A DNA stretch of 11,066 bases from an uncultured Acetatifactor sp. GTDB taxonomy: Bacteria; Bacillota; Clostridia; Lachnospirales; Lachnospiraceae. The notes under the pieces were generated by a model. The model made no database searches. It was given only the letters and a program-made list of their open reading frames with translations, and was not told the origin of the DNA. Where the stretch lies: positions 1 to 11,066 of the forward strand of contig CANRMK010000039.1 of the NCBI GenBank assembly GCA_947631715.1, read 5' to 3'. Shown here in pieces: positions 1 through 7,814 of this stretch (the first letter of the stretch is position 1; each line of letters begins with the position of its first letter). The position numbers and the translations under genes were made by a program.

Positions 1-8
1 ATTCTGCC

Positions 9-49
9 AAAAAACGGGAAAACCGCCGCATCCGCGGCAGCTTTCCCGT
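9..49 (-). terminator. Intrinsic terminator of the SH3/SleB-type hydrolase gene
   Basis: On the minus strand a 16-bp stem (outer arm ACGGGAAA with TTTCCCGT, inner arm GCCGC with GCGGC, two G-U wobbles between them) closes on a GGAT tetraloop and runs straight into a run of T residues. It starts 28 bases after the stop codon of the gene at 77-1147. Stem length, tight loop and T-tract are those of a strong Rho-independent terminator, so transcription of that gene probably ends here. Confidence 0.92.
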
Positions 50-76
50 ACATCTGTGTCTGTAGCCTGCATAAGA

Positions 77-1147
77 TCAATAGAATACATGATTTCCTAT
101 CACGATACCATCCCGACCATTGTTCCGGCGGAAATGAGTGCAGTCCCCGATATTGGACACGCCGGAAATCACTTCCTGTGCAGCCTGAATACAGCTCTGC
201 TGAATTCTTCCGGACTCATACACGCTGTTCACTCTTCCGTTGAGAGCCGGAGTGAACTGGCCCGAAGCATAGATCACACCATGGATACTGTTAGGGTACG
301 CTCCGCTTCTCACGCGGTTCATGACCACCGCCCCCACAGCCACCTGACCTTCATAGCTTTCGCATCCGGCTTCACAATAGATCAAAGCTGCCAGCAGAAG
401 CGTGGTATCGGCATCTGTGGTATACTCGCCGTAATTCACATGGCGCTTGGCCTCCCGTTCAGCCTCCTCCCGGGCCTTGATTTCCTCAAGGGTCTCACCG
501 GAATCAATGATAAAATCCAACGTGACATATTCGGCGGACACCCAGCCGTCGTCTCCCTCATAGTCGATACATACCCAGCCGTCATCATTCTGGCTGATCA
601 CCTCCACGATCTCGCCTCTGGGAAGACTTCCCAGAACGGACGCTTCCGTGCTGGGCTCTCTGCGCACCCGAAGCGCCGCCGTGTCAATGGTAGCAGTCAT
701 TCTGCCGACATCATTGGCCAGTGCCTGGGCTTCTTCGCCAAACACCAGGTATTGATCCGATGCCCAGCCTATCAGATTGCCGGACTGCAGTTTTGTCCAG
801 CCGTCCCTTCTGTCAATAATGGTGCCGCCGCAGTCCTTATATAGCTTACCCACCTTGGACGCTTCCTCGCTGGCGTCACTGCGCACGTTCAACGCGTCCC
901 GCACGTTCGCCATGACCAGCGTTCCCTCCAGCATTGTCTCCTCCTCTTTAGAGGCCAGCTCCAGATTCAGTTCCTTAGCTGTAGTGCTGATGATATCCGA
1001 TGTATTTTCAGAACCGGGATTCAACAGTGCCGCAATTCCCACGCGCAGATCACTGTCGGCCTGCGCAGTCATTCCGTCCTGCAGGAACAGAGACAGACAA
1101 AACGCCAGTCCGGCCAGAGCGGCAGTAATTCTCCTCGCCTTTGCCAT
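77..1147 (-). CDS. Secreted cell-wall hydrolase with two SH3 domains and a SleB/CwlJ-type (Hydrolase_2) catalytic domain
   Basis: The 356-residue product is probably exported and cuts peptidoglycan. Residues 1-30 form a signal peptide: basic start MAKARR, hydrophobic core, cleavage likely after AQA. Two bacterial SH3-like repeats follow, at about 77-135 (ALNVRS, GWTKL, GWAS) and 153-210 (ALRVRREPS, GWVCIDY, GWVSAEY); such repeats usually bind wall material. A charged helical linker (about 217-236, rich in E, K and R) leads to the catalytic domain at about 246-356. Its IYCEA and EGQVAVGAVVMNRV stretches match the SleB family, with Glu259 the likely catalytic acid. Family members are cortex-lytic enzymes of spores or general wall amidases/transglycosylases; the SH3 domains and signal peptide do not decide which. 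The ATG has GGAGG seven bases upstream. The gene has its own promoter and terminator, so it is monocistronic. Confidence 0.92.
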   Translation of the reverse strand: MAKARRITAALAGLAFCLSLFLQDGMTAQADSDLRVGIAALLNPGSENTSDIISTTAKELNLELASKEEETMLEGTLVMANVRDALNVRSDASEEASKVGKLYKDCGGTIIDRRDGWTKLQSGNLIGWASDQYLVFGEEAQALANDVGRMTATIDTAALRVRREPSTEASVLGSLPRGEIVEVISQNDDGWVCIDYEGDDGWVSAEYVTLDFIIDSGETLEEIKAREEAEREAKRHVNYGEYTTDADTTLLLAALIYCEAGCESYEGQVAVGAVVMNRVRSGAYPNSIHGVIYASGQFTPALNGRVNSVYESGRIQQSCIQAAQEVISGVSNIGDCTHFRRNNGRDGIVIGNHVFY

Positions 1148-1154
1148 TTTATTA

Positions 1155-1230
1155 CCTCCGGAACAAATTTTAACAATAATTATTCCATTTTCTTAATAAA
1201 AATATTACAAAGTTGTTAAATTTGTTACGG
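1155..1230 (-). repeat. Imperfect inverted repeat in the 5' UTR of the wall-hydrolase gene, reaching into its ribosome binding site
   Basis: On the transcribed (minus) strand AACAAATTTAACAA (1226-1213) pairs with TTGTTAAAATTTGTT (1176-1162) with one bulged base. After one mismatch the stem continues with CCG (1230-1228) pairing to CGG (1160-1158). Those last G residues belong to the GGAGG ribosome binding site (1159-1155). The loop is about 36 bases and AT-rich. The repeat lies just downstream of the predicted transcription start, so the stem could form at the very 5' end of the mRNA. Pairing is read directly from sequence; any regulatory or mRNA-stabilising role is inference. Confidence 0.6.
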
Positions 1231-1235
1231 AAATC

Positions 1236-1264
1236 ATCATATCAGATGCCTGCAGATTTGTCAA
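1236..1264 (-). promoter_or_regulatory. Sigma-A-type extended -10 promoter of the wall-hydrolase gene
   Basis: On the minus strand TTGACA (1264-1259) is followed after exactly 17 bases by TATGAT (1241-1236), and the -10 box is preceded by TGA, giving the extended TGn element. This is the best-matching promoter in the window. It drives the gene at 77-1147 with a 5' UTR of about 80 bases and lies beyond the end of proC. I saw no T-tract terminator between proC and this promoter (1265-1371), so proC transcripts may read into the gene as well. Confidence 0.85.
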
Positions 1265-1371
1265 GCACCTATCCCTTCCCGGATTATGGCTGTCGCAACA
1301 GTTCAGCCTCTCCGCCGTATTCAGCCCGGTAATGTCGATGTTCTTCCGGCAGGGCGGCTCCTTTTCCCGTG

Positions 1372-2169
1372 TCACATATTCTTTGATTTTTCTATGCAGG
1401 CCGCCACTGCGTCCATAACGGCTGCGCGGAATCCTTTTTCCTCCAGCACCCGCACAGCATCGATCGTGGTTCCGCCGGGAGAGCAGACCATATCCTTCAG
1501 CTGGCCCGGATGGGTCCCCGTCTCTAGTACCAGCCTGGCACTTCCCAGCACCGCCTGGGCGCAGAATTCATAGGCCTGCTGCCTGGGCATTCCCCCCGCT
1601 ACCGCCGCGTCCGCCATAGCTTCTATGAACATGAACACATAGGCAGGGGAACTTCCGCTGATTCCTACCACAACATCCATCAGACGCTCCGGCACAATGC
1701 TGGCTCGTCCAAAGGAGCTCAAAAGCTTCACTACCAGATCCAGATCCTCTCCCGGCACCTCATCTCCGGCGCTCACGCCGGTACAGCCCTCCAGCACCAG
1801 GGCAGGCGTATTCGGCATACAGCGGATGATCTTTAACTCCGGCCGGCCGAAAGCCTCCTTTAAATAAGAAAGCGTCCTGCCTGCGGCAATGCTGACGATC
1901 AAAGTCTCTTTTCTGACCTCCTCCCTGATCTCGGCGATCACCTCCGACAGGAAATTCGGCTTCACCGCCAAAAAGAGAATGTCCGCCTCCCTGGCCGCCG
2001 CCTTATTGTCCGTCACCGCTTTGATCCCGAACCGATCTGCGGCGCGTTTGGCCGTTTCCGGCAGCTTCTCGGAGCCAACGATGTCGCCTGCCTCCACCAT
2101 TCCTTTCTCCAGCATGCCTCCGATGATCGCTGAGGCCATGTTCCCAAGACCGATAAACCCTATTTTCAT
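1372..2169 (-). CDS. proC: Pyrroline-5-carboxylate reductase (last step of proline synthesis)
   Basis: ProC reduces 1-pyrroline-5-carboxylate to L-proline with NAD(P)H in the cytoplasm. The 265-residue length is normal for the family. The N-terminal Rossmann fold starts at once with the dinucleotide-binding loop IGFIGLGNMASAI (residues 3-15), followed by FLAVKP (66-71) and MPNTPA (118-123). The C-terminal helical dimerisation domain carries the family signature around SPGGTT (230-235) with DAVRVLEEKGFR behind it. The ATG has a strong AGGAGG site nine bases upstream. It starts 23 bases after the stop of the RNA methyltransferase gene, with no promoter or terminator between, so the two are probably co-transcribed. 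No obvious terminator follows it. Confidence 0.97.
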   Translation of the reverse strand: MKIGFIGLGNMASAIIGGMLEKGMVEAGDIVGSEKLPETAKRAADRFGIKAVTDNKAAAREADILFLAVKPNFLSEVIAEIREEVRKETLIVSIAAGRTLSYLKEAFGRPELKIIRCMPNTPALVLEGCTGVSAGDEVPGEDLDLVVKLLSSFGRASIVPERLMDVVVGISGSSPAYVFMFIEAMADAAVAGGMPRQQAYEFCAQAVLGSARLVLETGTHPGQLKDMVCSPGGTTIDAVRVLEEKGFRAAVMDAVAACIEKSKNM

Positions 2170-2192
2170 AAAATGATACCTCCTCTATAAAA

Positions 2193-2993
2193 TCATATGT
2201 TATTTATGCTGTGGCGCTGCCGCTGCGCCTCATACATCAAAAGTGCCGCCGCCACTGCCGCATTCAGGGATTCCACCTTTCCCTCCATGGGAATCTTCAG
2301 CAGCTGTTCCGCCCCGGCTGTAGCCTCCGCGCTCAGGCCATTGCCCTCATTTCCGATCAGGAACGCCGTGCCTCCCTGAAAGGAAACTCTGTCGTAATAG
2401 GCTGTACCTGACAGATGTGCCGCAAAGATGCAGATTCCTCTGTCCCTCAGTTTTTGCGTCACATCAGTTATGTTATCCATATACAGGAACGGGACTCTGA
2501 AAACAGATCCCATAGTGGCCCGGATCGCCTTGGGGTGATAAATATCGACTGTTCCCTCTGTCATTATAACGCCCGTTATTCCCGCCCCTTCTCCTGTCCT
2601 TATAATCGTTCCCAGATTGCCCGGATCTTGAAGCCCCTCCAGCACGATCAGCAGCGGAGCGGGGCCTGCAAACAGATCCTCCTGCGTATATGCCGGCCTG
2701 TTCAGCACACAGAGAATCCCCTGTGGGGTTTTGGTATCGGACATTTTCTGAAACACGGAACCGCTCACTGTCTCATATCCCGTTTTTTGCAGTTTCTCCC
2801 ATAACATATGGTCTGATTCCGCTCGCTCCGCGCTGTCCTCCGACAGATATACTTCCCGTATCTGCTGCAGAGGAGCCTCCCGGAAAAGTTTAAAGCCCTC
2901 TGTCAGAAAAATTCCTGCCTCCCTGCGCTCCTTTGCTTTGCCCTGCCACCGAACCACCTGTTTTACTTTCGCATTTGCGATACTGGTGATCAT
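2193..2993 (-). CDS. SpoU/TrmH-family (SPOUT) RNA 2'-O-methyltransferase
   Basis: This family transfers a methyl group from S-adenosylmethionine to a ribose 2'-hydroxyl in tRNA or rRNA. The 266-residue protein has an N-terminal substrate-binding part (about 1-100, with FLTEGFKLFREA near 29-40) and a C-terminal trefoil-knot catalytic domain. The three SPOUT motifs are intact: motif 1 NLGTIIRTGEGAG (126-138, with Asn126 and Arg132), motif 2 IGNEGNGLS (213-221) and motif 3 IPMEGKVESLNAAVAAALL (from 234, with Ser242 and Asn244). The target base cannot be told from sequence; RlmB-like and YsgA-like members look alike at this level. AAGGAG lies eight bases upstream of the ATG. The gene heads a probable two-gene unit with proC and is separated from pfkA by a hairpin-rich gap. 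Confidence 0.93.
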   Translation of the reverse strand: MITSIANAKVKQVVRWQGKAKERREAGIFLTEGFKLFREAPLQQIREVYLSEDSAERAESDHMLWEKLQKTGYETVSGSVFQKMSDTKTPQGILCVLNRPAYTQEDLFAGPAPLLIVLEGLQDPGNLGTIIRTGEGAGITGVIMTEGTVDIYHPKAIRATMGSVFRVPFLYMDNITDVTQKLRDRGICIFAAHLSGTAYYDRVSFQGGTAFLIGNEGNGLSAEATAGAEQLLKIPMEGKVESLNAAVAAALLMYEAQRQRHSINNI

Positions 2994-3008
2994 ACGTCTT
3001 TCTCCTTT

Positions 3009-3040
3009 AAAGAGACGGCCCTCCCGTCAGGGAGAGCCGT
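3009..3040 (-). terminator. Terminator-like hairpin between pfkA and the RNA methyltransferase gene
   Basis: On the minus strand ACGGCTCTCCC pairs with GGGAGGGCCGT over 11 bp with one wobble, closing on a TGAC loop. The tail is only CTCTTT, a poor T-tract, and the methyltransferase ribosome binding site follows within a few bases. It may be a weak or leaky terminator ending dnaE-pfkA messages, or a processing/stability hairpin. The GC-rich stem is certain; efficient termination is not. Confidence 0.55.
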
Positions 3041-3058
3041 TCCCAAGCCCGCTTCATT

Positions 3059-3108
3059 CCTGCTGCCGCAACAGATTCGGCCTGCGGCAGATCTGCTATC
3101 GCAGCAGG
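3059..3108 (-). repeat. Overlapping inverted repeats just after the pfkA stop codon
   Basis: Two perfect 8-bp pairings share bases and so exclude each other: CCTGCTGC (3059-3066) with GCAGCAGG (3101-3108), and CTGCCGCA (3063-3070) with TGCGGCAG (3083-3090), written on the plus strand. Together with the hairpin at 3015-3040 they fill most of the 123-base gap between pfkA and the methyltransferase gene. No T-tract follows either, so they are not simple terminators. Confidence 0.5.
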
Positions 3109-3116
3109 TTCCTGCT

Positions 3117-4091
3117 TCAGACAGTGAGCATCTGCGCCACTTCATACTGATATTCGTCAATATTCTTCTCCATCTGCAGCGCTTCCTCAATGTCCACATC
3201 TATGAACTTTCCGTTCTTATAGCCAATTACCCGGTTGGTCTTCCCCGCCAGGATCACGTCCACTGCCAGCGCTCCCATAATAGAGGCATAATAGCGATCT
3301 CTGGCTGTCGGATTGCCGCCCCGCTGCATATAGCCCAGGATCGTTGCCCTGGTCTCTATGCCGGTAGCCGCCTCGATCCGCCTTGCCATAGACACGGAAT
3401 GGCCGATTCCCTCAGCGTTAATGATCAGATGATGCGTCTTTCCTTTCTTTCTGCTCTCAATGATGTGATTAATGATCTCCTGCTCGTTGAACCGGTATTT
3501 CTCCGGAAGCAGAATATCTTCCGCACCGTTTGAGATTCCGCACCAGAGAGCAATATACCCTGCATTCCGCCCCATCACCTCTATGATACTGCAGCGCTCA
3601 TGGGACGAAGAGGTGTCCTTTACCTTATCAATGGCCTGCATGGCCGTGTTCACTGCGGTGTCAAAACCAATGGTGTAATCCGTACAGGCAATATCAAGAT
3701 CGATGGTCCCGGGAAGTCCCACCGTATTGATCCCATGTCTGGACAGAGCCTGTGCCCCCCTGTAGGAACCGTCTCCCCCGATGACGACCATGCCGTCAAT
3801 ACCATGTTTTTTACAGATCTCAGCCGCTTTCTCCTGGACCTCAGGCTTCTTGAACTCCAGGCACCTTGCAGTGCCCAGAATCGTTCCGCCTCTCTGTATG
3901 ATGTCGGACACGTTGCGGGCTTCCATATCGGAAATCTCTTCGTTCAAGAGCCCCATATATCCCCGCTTCACTCCCTTTACCTTAATCCCGCGGGAAATAG
4001 CGGTGCGCACCACGGAGCGGATCGCCGCATTCATACCGGGCGCATCGCCGCCGCTGGTCAAAACCGCAATTGTCTTTATCTCTTTTGCCAT
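3117..4091 (-). CDS. pfkA: ATP-dependent 6-phosphofructokinase
   Basis: PfkA phosphorylates fructose 6-phosphate to fructose 1,6-bisphosphate, the committed step of glycolysis, as a cytoplasmic tetramer. The 324 residues are the usual length of the bacterial ATP-PFK family. Visible landmarks are the nucleotide loop TSGGDAPGMNAAIR (12-25), GGDGS (105-109, the glycine form that marks ATP rather than pyrophosphate use), the catalytic stretch PGTIDLDI (127-134, with Asp131 and Asp133), MGRNAG (173-178) and the sugar-binding QRGG (256-259). In the catalytic motif the common Asn between the two aspartates is Leu. The ATG has GGAGGT six bases upstream. It starts 46 bases after the dnaE stop with no promoter visible in the gap; dnaE next to pfkA is a recurring order in Firmicutes, so an operon is likely. 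Confidence 0.97.
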   Translation of the reverse strand: MAKEIKTIAVLTSGGDAPGMNAAIRSVVRTAISRGIKVKGVKRGYMGLLNEEISDMEARNVSDIIQRGGTILGTARCLEFKKPEVQEKAAEICKKHGIDGMVVIGGDGSYRGAQALSRHGINTVGLPGTIDLDIACTDYTIGFDTAVNTAMQAIDKVKDTSSSHERCSIIEVMGRNAGYIALWCGISNGAEDILLPEKYRFNEQEIINHIIESRKKGKTHHLIINAEGIGHSVSMARRIEAATGIETRATILGYMQRGGNPTARDRYYASIMGALAVDVILAGKTNRVIGYKNGKFIDVDIEEALQMEKNIDEYQYEVAQMLTV

Positions 4092-4137
4092 GACTTACCT
4101 CCGGTAAGGGCTTCTTCCACGCCCTGATTTTTTCATT

Positions 4138-7100
4138 TTAATCCATTTTGCTGCCGTTTTCAATAGGGGACAACGGTTTACCTACAATTTTTACATTTTC
4201 CCGGTCAAAAATTTCCGCCAGTTTTTCCACCAGAGCCTGGTCCGCGCAGACACGTCTTTTAAGCGAAAGCACTTTATAGTTCTTTGTGTCTTTCAGGTAG
4301 ACCACAACATCATCCTGTCCGTTGGAGTCCGCCAAGGCATGCAGCAGTTCCTGTTCCCTGGCCTGATATGCTCCACAGTCAGGGAACTGGATCCAGATCC
4401 CCTTCGGCAGCCCCCCGCCTGCCCGGCCGGGAATTCCTTTCTGCACGCCCCTGTCTCCGGCGCCGCTCCAGCCTCTGCCCGGTCTCTGCCGGCTGAAGAC
4501 CCGGTCTTTGAACAGCGGCTGGCCGGCCGCCTGCGCCGCCTCCTCAAAAGTAACGATCTGCTCCAGGATCACCCGGCCGTCCCGATCCTCGTCCACGGCC
4601 GCCCGGCCCTTGATAAATACCTTGGAGTCCTCCTGAAGCATGGCGCTGCAGCGCTCATAGTCTTTCGGAAACACGATCACATCCACATTCCCCACCAGAT
4701 CTTCCAGATTTAAGAACGCCATCACCGCATCGTTCTTGGTATACTTAATCGTCTTATCCGCGATCATGCCTCCCACGATCACCGCAGACTGGTCGGCCAC
4801 ACCTGCGCTTCCTGTCTCCTCATCCAACATAAAGTCATTGGTAGTATTCGTGATATTTTTCTCCCAGAGCTGCTGATACTCCTCCAGAGGATGCCCGCTC
4901 ACATATATGCCAAGGACCTCCTTTTCAAAGGCCAGCCGCATTTCCTTTGTATACTCTCCCACATCCGGCATATGAAAGTCAAATTCCTCTTTTCGGGATT
5001 CATCCGCCAGATCGAACAGGGTGATCTGGCCCGCCAGGTTGCTCTTTTTATCCCTGGTGATCTGATCCAGTATCTGCACATAGACACTCATGAACTGTTT
5101 TCTGGTACCGCCCAGACTGTCCATGGCGCCGGCCTTGATAAAGCTTTCTATGACACGTTTGTTGATCTCCTTATCCGCCAGCCGCGTGATAAAATCTTTC
5201 AGATTAGAAAAGGGGCCTCTCGCGGCGCGTTCTTCCAGTATGCTCTCCATCACAGGCCGTCCAACGCCCCGGATCGCTGTCAGAGCATAGCGTATGCTGT
5301 CCCCGGACACGGAAAAGCCGATCTCCCCCTCATTGATATCCGGCGGCAGGAGGCGGATATTCATACTCCTGCAGAGCAGAATATACTCGGAGACCTTTTT
5401 GGGATTATCGATCACCGACGTCATCAGCGCTGCCATAAATTCGACCGGATAATAATATTTCAGATACGCTGTCTGATAGGCCACGACCGCATAGCAGGCC
5501 GCATGGGACTTATTGAAAGCATATTTTGCAAAATCCATCATGTCTTCATAGATGCCGTCTGCCGTCTTCTCATCAATGCCTTTTGCAATACAGCCCGGCA
5601 CTCCCTCTTCCGGATTGCCATAAATGAAATTGGCGCGCTCTTTCTCCATCACGGCCTGCTTTTTCTTGCTCATGGCACGCCGGACCAAATCGCTCCTCCC
5701 CAGAGTATAGCCGCCCAGGTCCCGCACGATCTGCATCACCTGTTCCTGATAGACAATGCAGCCGTAGGTGGGCGCCAGAATGGGCTCCAGCTGAGGGCAG
5801 GCATAGTTGACAGCGCTATGGTTGTTCTTTCCCGCAATATATTTGGGGATAAAGTCCATGGGCCCCGGCCGATACAGGGAAATTCCGGCAATGATATCCT
5901 CCAGATTCTGCGGGCGCAGATCTTTCATAAAGTTCTTCATCCCGCCGCTCTCCAGCTGGAACACGCCCTCCGTCTTTCCCGTTCCTATGGACGCCAGGAC
6001 CTTTGGATCGTTGTAGTCGATTTGATCGATATCTATCCGCTTTCCGCAGCTTTTCTCCACAAATTCAACCGCATCATGGATGACCGTCAGTGTCCTCAGG
6101 CCCAGAAAATCCATTTTCAGAAGCCCCAGCTCTTCCAGGGTGGTCATGGTGAACTGCGTTGTGACAGAACCGTCGCTGCCTCTGGACAGCGGCACGAACT
6201 CGTCCGCGGACTTCTGACAGATCACCACACCCGCCGCATGCATGGAGGTATTCCGCGGGAGCCCCTCCAGCCTCCTGCACATATCGATCAGATATTTCAC
6301 CTGTTCGTTGTCCTGATACAGACTGCGCAGCTCCGGGTTTTTCTCCAGCGCCAGATCCAGCGTGATGTTCAGCTCCTTGGGGACCAGCTTGGCGATGGAA
6401 TCCACGAAGCTGTACGGCAGATCCATAACGCGCCCCACATCCCTGATCACAGCCTTGGCAGCCAGGGTACCGAAAGTGACGATCTGAACTACCTTATCGG
6501 AACCGTATTTTCTCCCCACATAGTCGATCACTTCCTGCCTGCGCTCAAAACAGAAATCGATATCGATATCCGGCATGGACACTCTCTCCGGATTCAGGAA
6601 ACGCTCAAACAGCAGATTGTAACGGATAGGGTCGATATTGGTGATCTTCAGGCAGTAAGAGACAATGCTGCCCGCCGCAGATCCCCTCCCCGGGCCTACC
6701 GGAATGCCGTTCTCTCTCGCATAATTGATAAAATCCCACACGATCAGAAAATAGTCCACATATCCCATGGTGCGGATCACAGACAGCTCATAGTCCAGCC
6801 TCTCGCGCAGAGTCTGCCCCGTATCCCCTGCAGGCAGGCTTCCGTCTCCATAGCGCTCAAGGAGCCCGTCTTCACAGAGCTTATTCAGATAGCCCCAGGA
6901 ATCATACCCGTCAGGCACCTCATACCTGGGCAGCTTGGTCACGCCGAACTCAATCTCCACATTGCACCGGTCCGCAATGCGCTGAGTGTTCTCCAGCGCC
7001 TCCGGGGCATAGGGGAACAGTTCTGACATTTCTTCCTCACTCTTCACATAATACTGGCCGCCCTCATAGCGCATTCTGTCCTCATCTGCCAGCTTTTTCC

Positions 7101-7779
7101 CGGTCTGAAGACAGAGCAGGATATCGTGGGAATCCGCATCCGTATCATAAGTGTAATGTACATCATTCGTGACGACCAGCGGAATCTCCAGTTCCCTGCT
7201 CATTTTCAGAAGTTCCGTGTTCACCATCCGCTGTTCCGGCAGGCCGTGATCCTGCATCTCAAGGAAGAAATTGCCCTTTCCGAAACAATCCTCATATTTT
7301 TTTGCCGTCTTCCTGGCTTCCTCCAAAAGCCCCCTGGAAATACAGCGCTGCACTTCCCCCGCCAGACAGGCGGACAGCGCAATGATCCCCTCGTGGAACT
7401 GGCTGAGTATCTCCATGTCCACCCGGGGTCTGTAATAATAGCCCTCCGTAAAGCCTCTGCTGACAATTTTCATTAAATTGGCATACCCCACATTGTTTTC
7501 CGCCAGCAGCACCAGATGATAGTAACGATCCTCACCGCCGGTAAGTTCCCTGTCGAACCGGGAGCGGGGCGCCACATACACTTCACAGCCCAGAATAGGT
7601 TTGATCCCTGCCTCTCTGGCCGCCTTATAGAAATCGATCACGCCGTACATGACTCCATGGTCCGTGATGGCAGCACTGTTCATTCCCAGTTCTTTGACCC
7701 GGGCTACATATTCTTTTATCTTGTTGGATCCGTCCAGGAGCGAATACTCCGTATGGACATGAAGATGCGCAAATGCCAT
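4138..7779 (-). CDS. dnaE: DNA polymerase III alpha subunit, DnaE type
   Basis: This is a 1213-residue C-family replicative DNA polymerase. In Firmicutes DnaE usually works beside PolC, extending primers on the lagging strand. Domains in order: N-terminal PHP (HVHTEYS at 7-13, TDHG, CEVY, TNDVH near 204-208); polymerase core with GPGRGSAAGS (362-371), the metal-binding PDIDID (403-408) and KMD (Asp557 likely the third aspartate), and FNKSHAACYAVVAYQTAYLK (755-774); an internal clamp-binding motif QITLF (918-922); an OB-fold at about 1000-1078; a Gly/Arg-rich linker (1090-1127); and a C-terminal tail. I chose the ATG at 7779 because AGAGGTGG sits five bases upstream. An in-frame GTG at 7788 would add three residues but lies inside that ribosome binding site. 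A promoter lies upstream and pfkA follows 46 bases downstream. Confidence 0.97.
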   Translation of the reverse strand: MAFAHLHVHTEYSLLDGSNKIKEYVARVKELGMNSAAITDHGVMYGVIDFYKAAREAGIKPILGCEVYVAPRSRFDRELTGGEDRYYHLVLLAENNVGYANLMKIVSRGFTEGYYYRPRVDMEILSQFHEGIIALSACLAGEVQRCISRGLLEEARKTAKKYEDCFGKGNFFLEMQDHGLPEQRMVNTELLKMSRELEIPLVVTNDVHYTYDTDADSHDILLCLQTGKKLADEDRMRYEGGQYYVKSEEEMSELFPYAPEALENTQRIADRCNVEIEFGVTKLPRYEVPDGYDSWGYLNKLCEDGLLERYGDGSLPAGDTGQTLRERLDYELSVIRTMGYVDYFLIVWDFINYARENGIPVGPGRGSAAGSIVSYCLKITNIDPIRYNLLFERFLNPERVSMPDIDIDFCFERRQEVIDYVGRKYGSDKVVQIVTFGTLAAKAVIRDVGRVMDLPYSFVDSIAKLVPKELNITLDLALEKNPELRSLYQDNEQVKYLIDMCRRLEGLPRNTSMHAAGVVICQKSADEFVPLSRGSDGSVTTQFTMTTLEELGLLKMDFLGLRTLTVIHDAVEFVEKSCGKRIDIDQIDYNDPKVLASIGTGKTEGVFQLESGGMKNFMKDLRPQNLEDIIAGISLYRPGPMDFIPKYIAGKNNHSAVNYACPQLEPILAPTYGCIVYQEQVMQIVRDLGGYTLGRSDLVRRAMSKKKQAVMEKERANFIYGNPEEGVPGCIAKGIDEKTADGIYEDMMDFAKYAFNKSHAACYAVVAYQTAYLKYYYPVEFMAALMTSVIDNPKKVSEYILLCRSMNIRLLPPDINEGEIGFSVSGDSIRYALTAIRGVGRPVMESILEERAARGPFSNLKDFITRLADKEINKRVIESFIKAGAMDSLGGTRKQFMSVYVQILDQITRDKKSNLAGQITLFDLADESRKEEFDFHMPDVGEYTKEMRLAFEKEVLGIYVSGHPLEEYQQLWEKNITNTTNDFMLDEETGSAGVADQSAVIVGGMIADKTIKYTKNDAVMAFLNLEDLVGNVDVIVFPKDYERCSAMLQEDSKVFIKGRAAVDEDRDGRVILEQIVTFEEAAQAAGQPLFKDRVFSRQRPGRGWSGAGDRGVQKGIPGRAGGGLPKGIWIQFPDCGAYQAREQELLHALADSNGQDDVVVYLKDTKNYKVLSLKRRVCADQALVEKLAEIFDRENVKIVGKPLSPIENGSKMD

Positions 7780-7814
7780 GAACGCCACCTCTTTTCAGGA
7801 ATGCCTACCGCTTC

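Noticed and set aside
56..844. A 262-codon plus-strand frame opposite the wall-hydrolase gene
   Set aside because: It is antisense to a gene with a clear signal peptide, SH3 repeats and SleB domain. The translation has no family features.
1265..1371. A proC terminator in the gap after the proC stop
   Set aside because: Small dyads such as GGCTG/CAGCC occur but none is followed by a T-tract. A repeated GGCTGAA here is short enough to be chance.
3010..3061. A tiny minus-strand frame (Met to TAA, 16 residues) spanning the hairpin between pfkA and the methyltransferase gene, as a possible leader peptide
   Set aside because: The only purine-rich stretch touches its ATG with no usable spacing, and its composition is not enriched for a regulatory amino acid. 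No attenuator class is matched.
4891..7026. A 711-codon open frame on the plus strand opposite dnaE
   Set aside because: It lies wholly inside the dnaE coding region. The translation is rich in His, Ile, Gln and Arg with no recognisable domain, and dnaE motifs are intact on the other strand. It is best explained as an antisense shadow caused by dnaE codon use.
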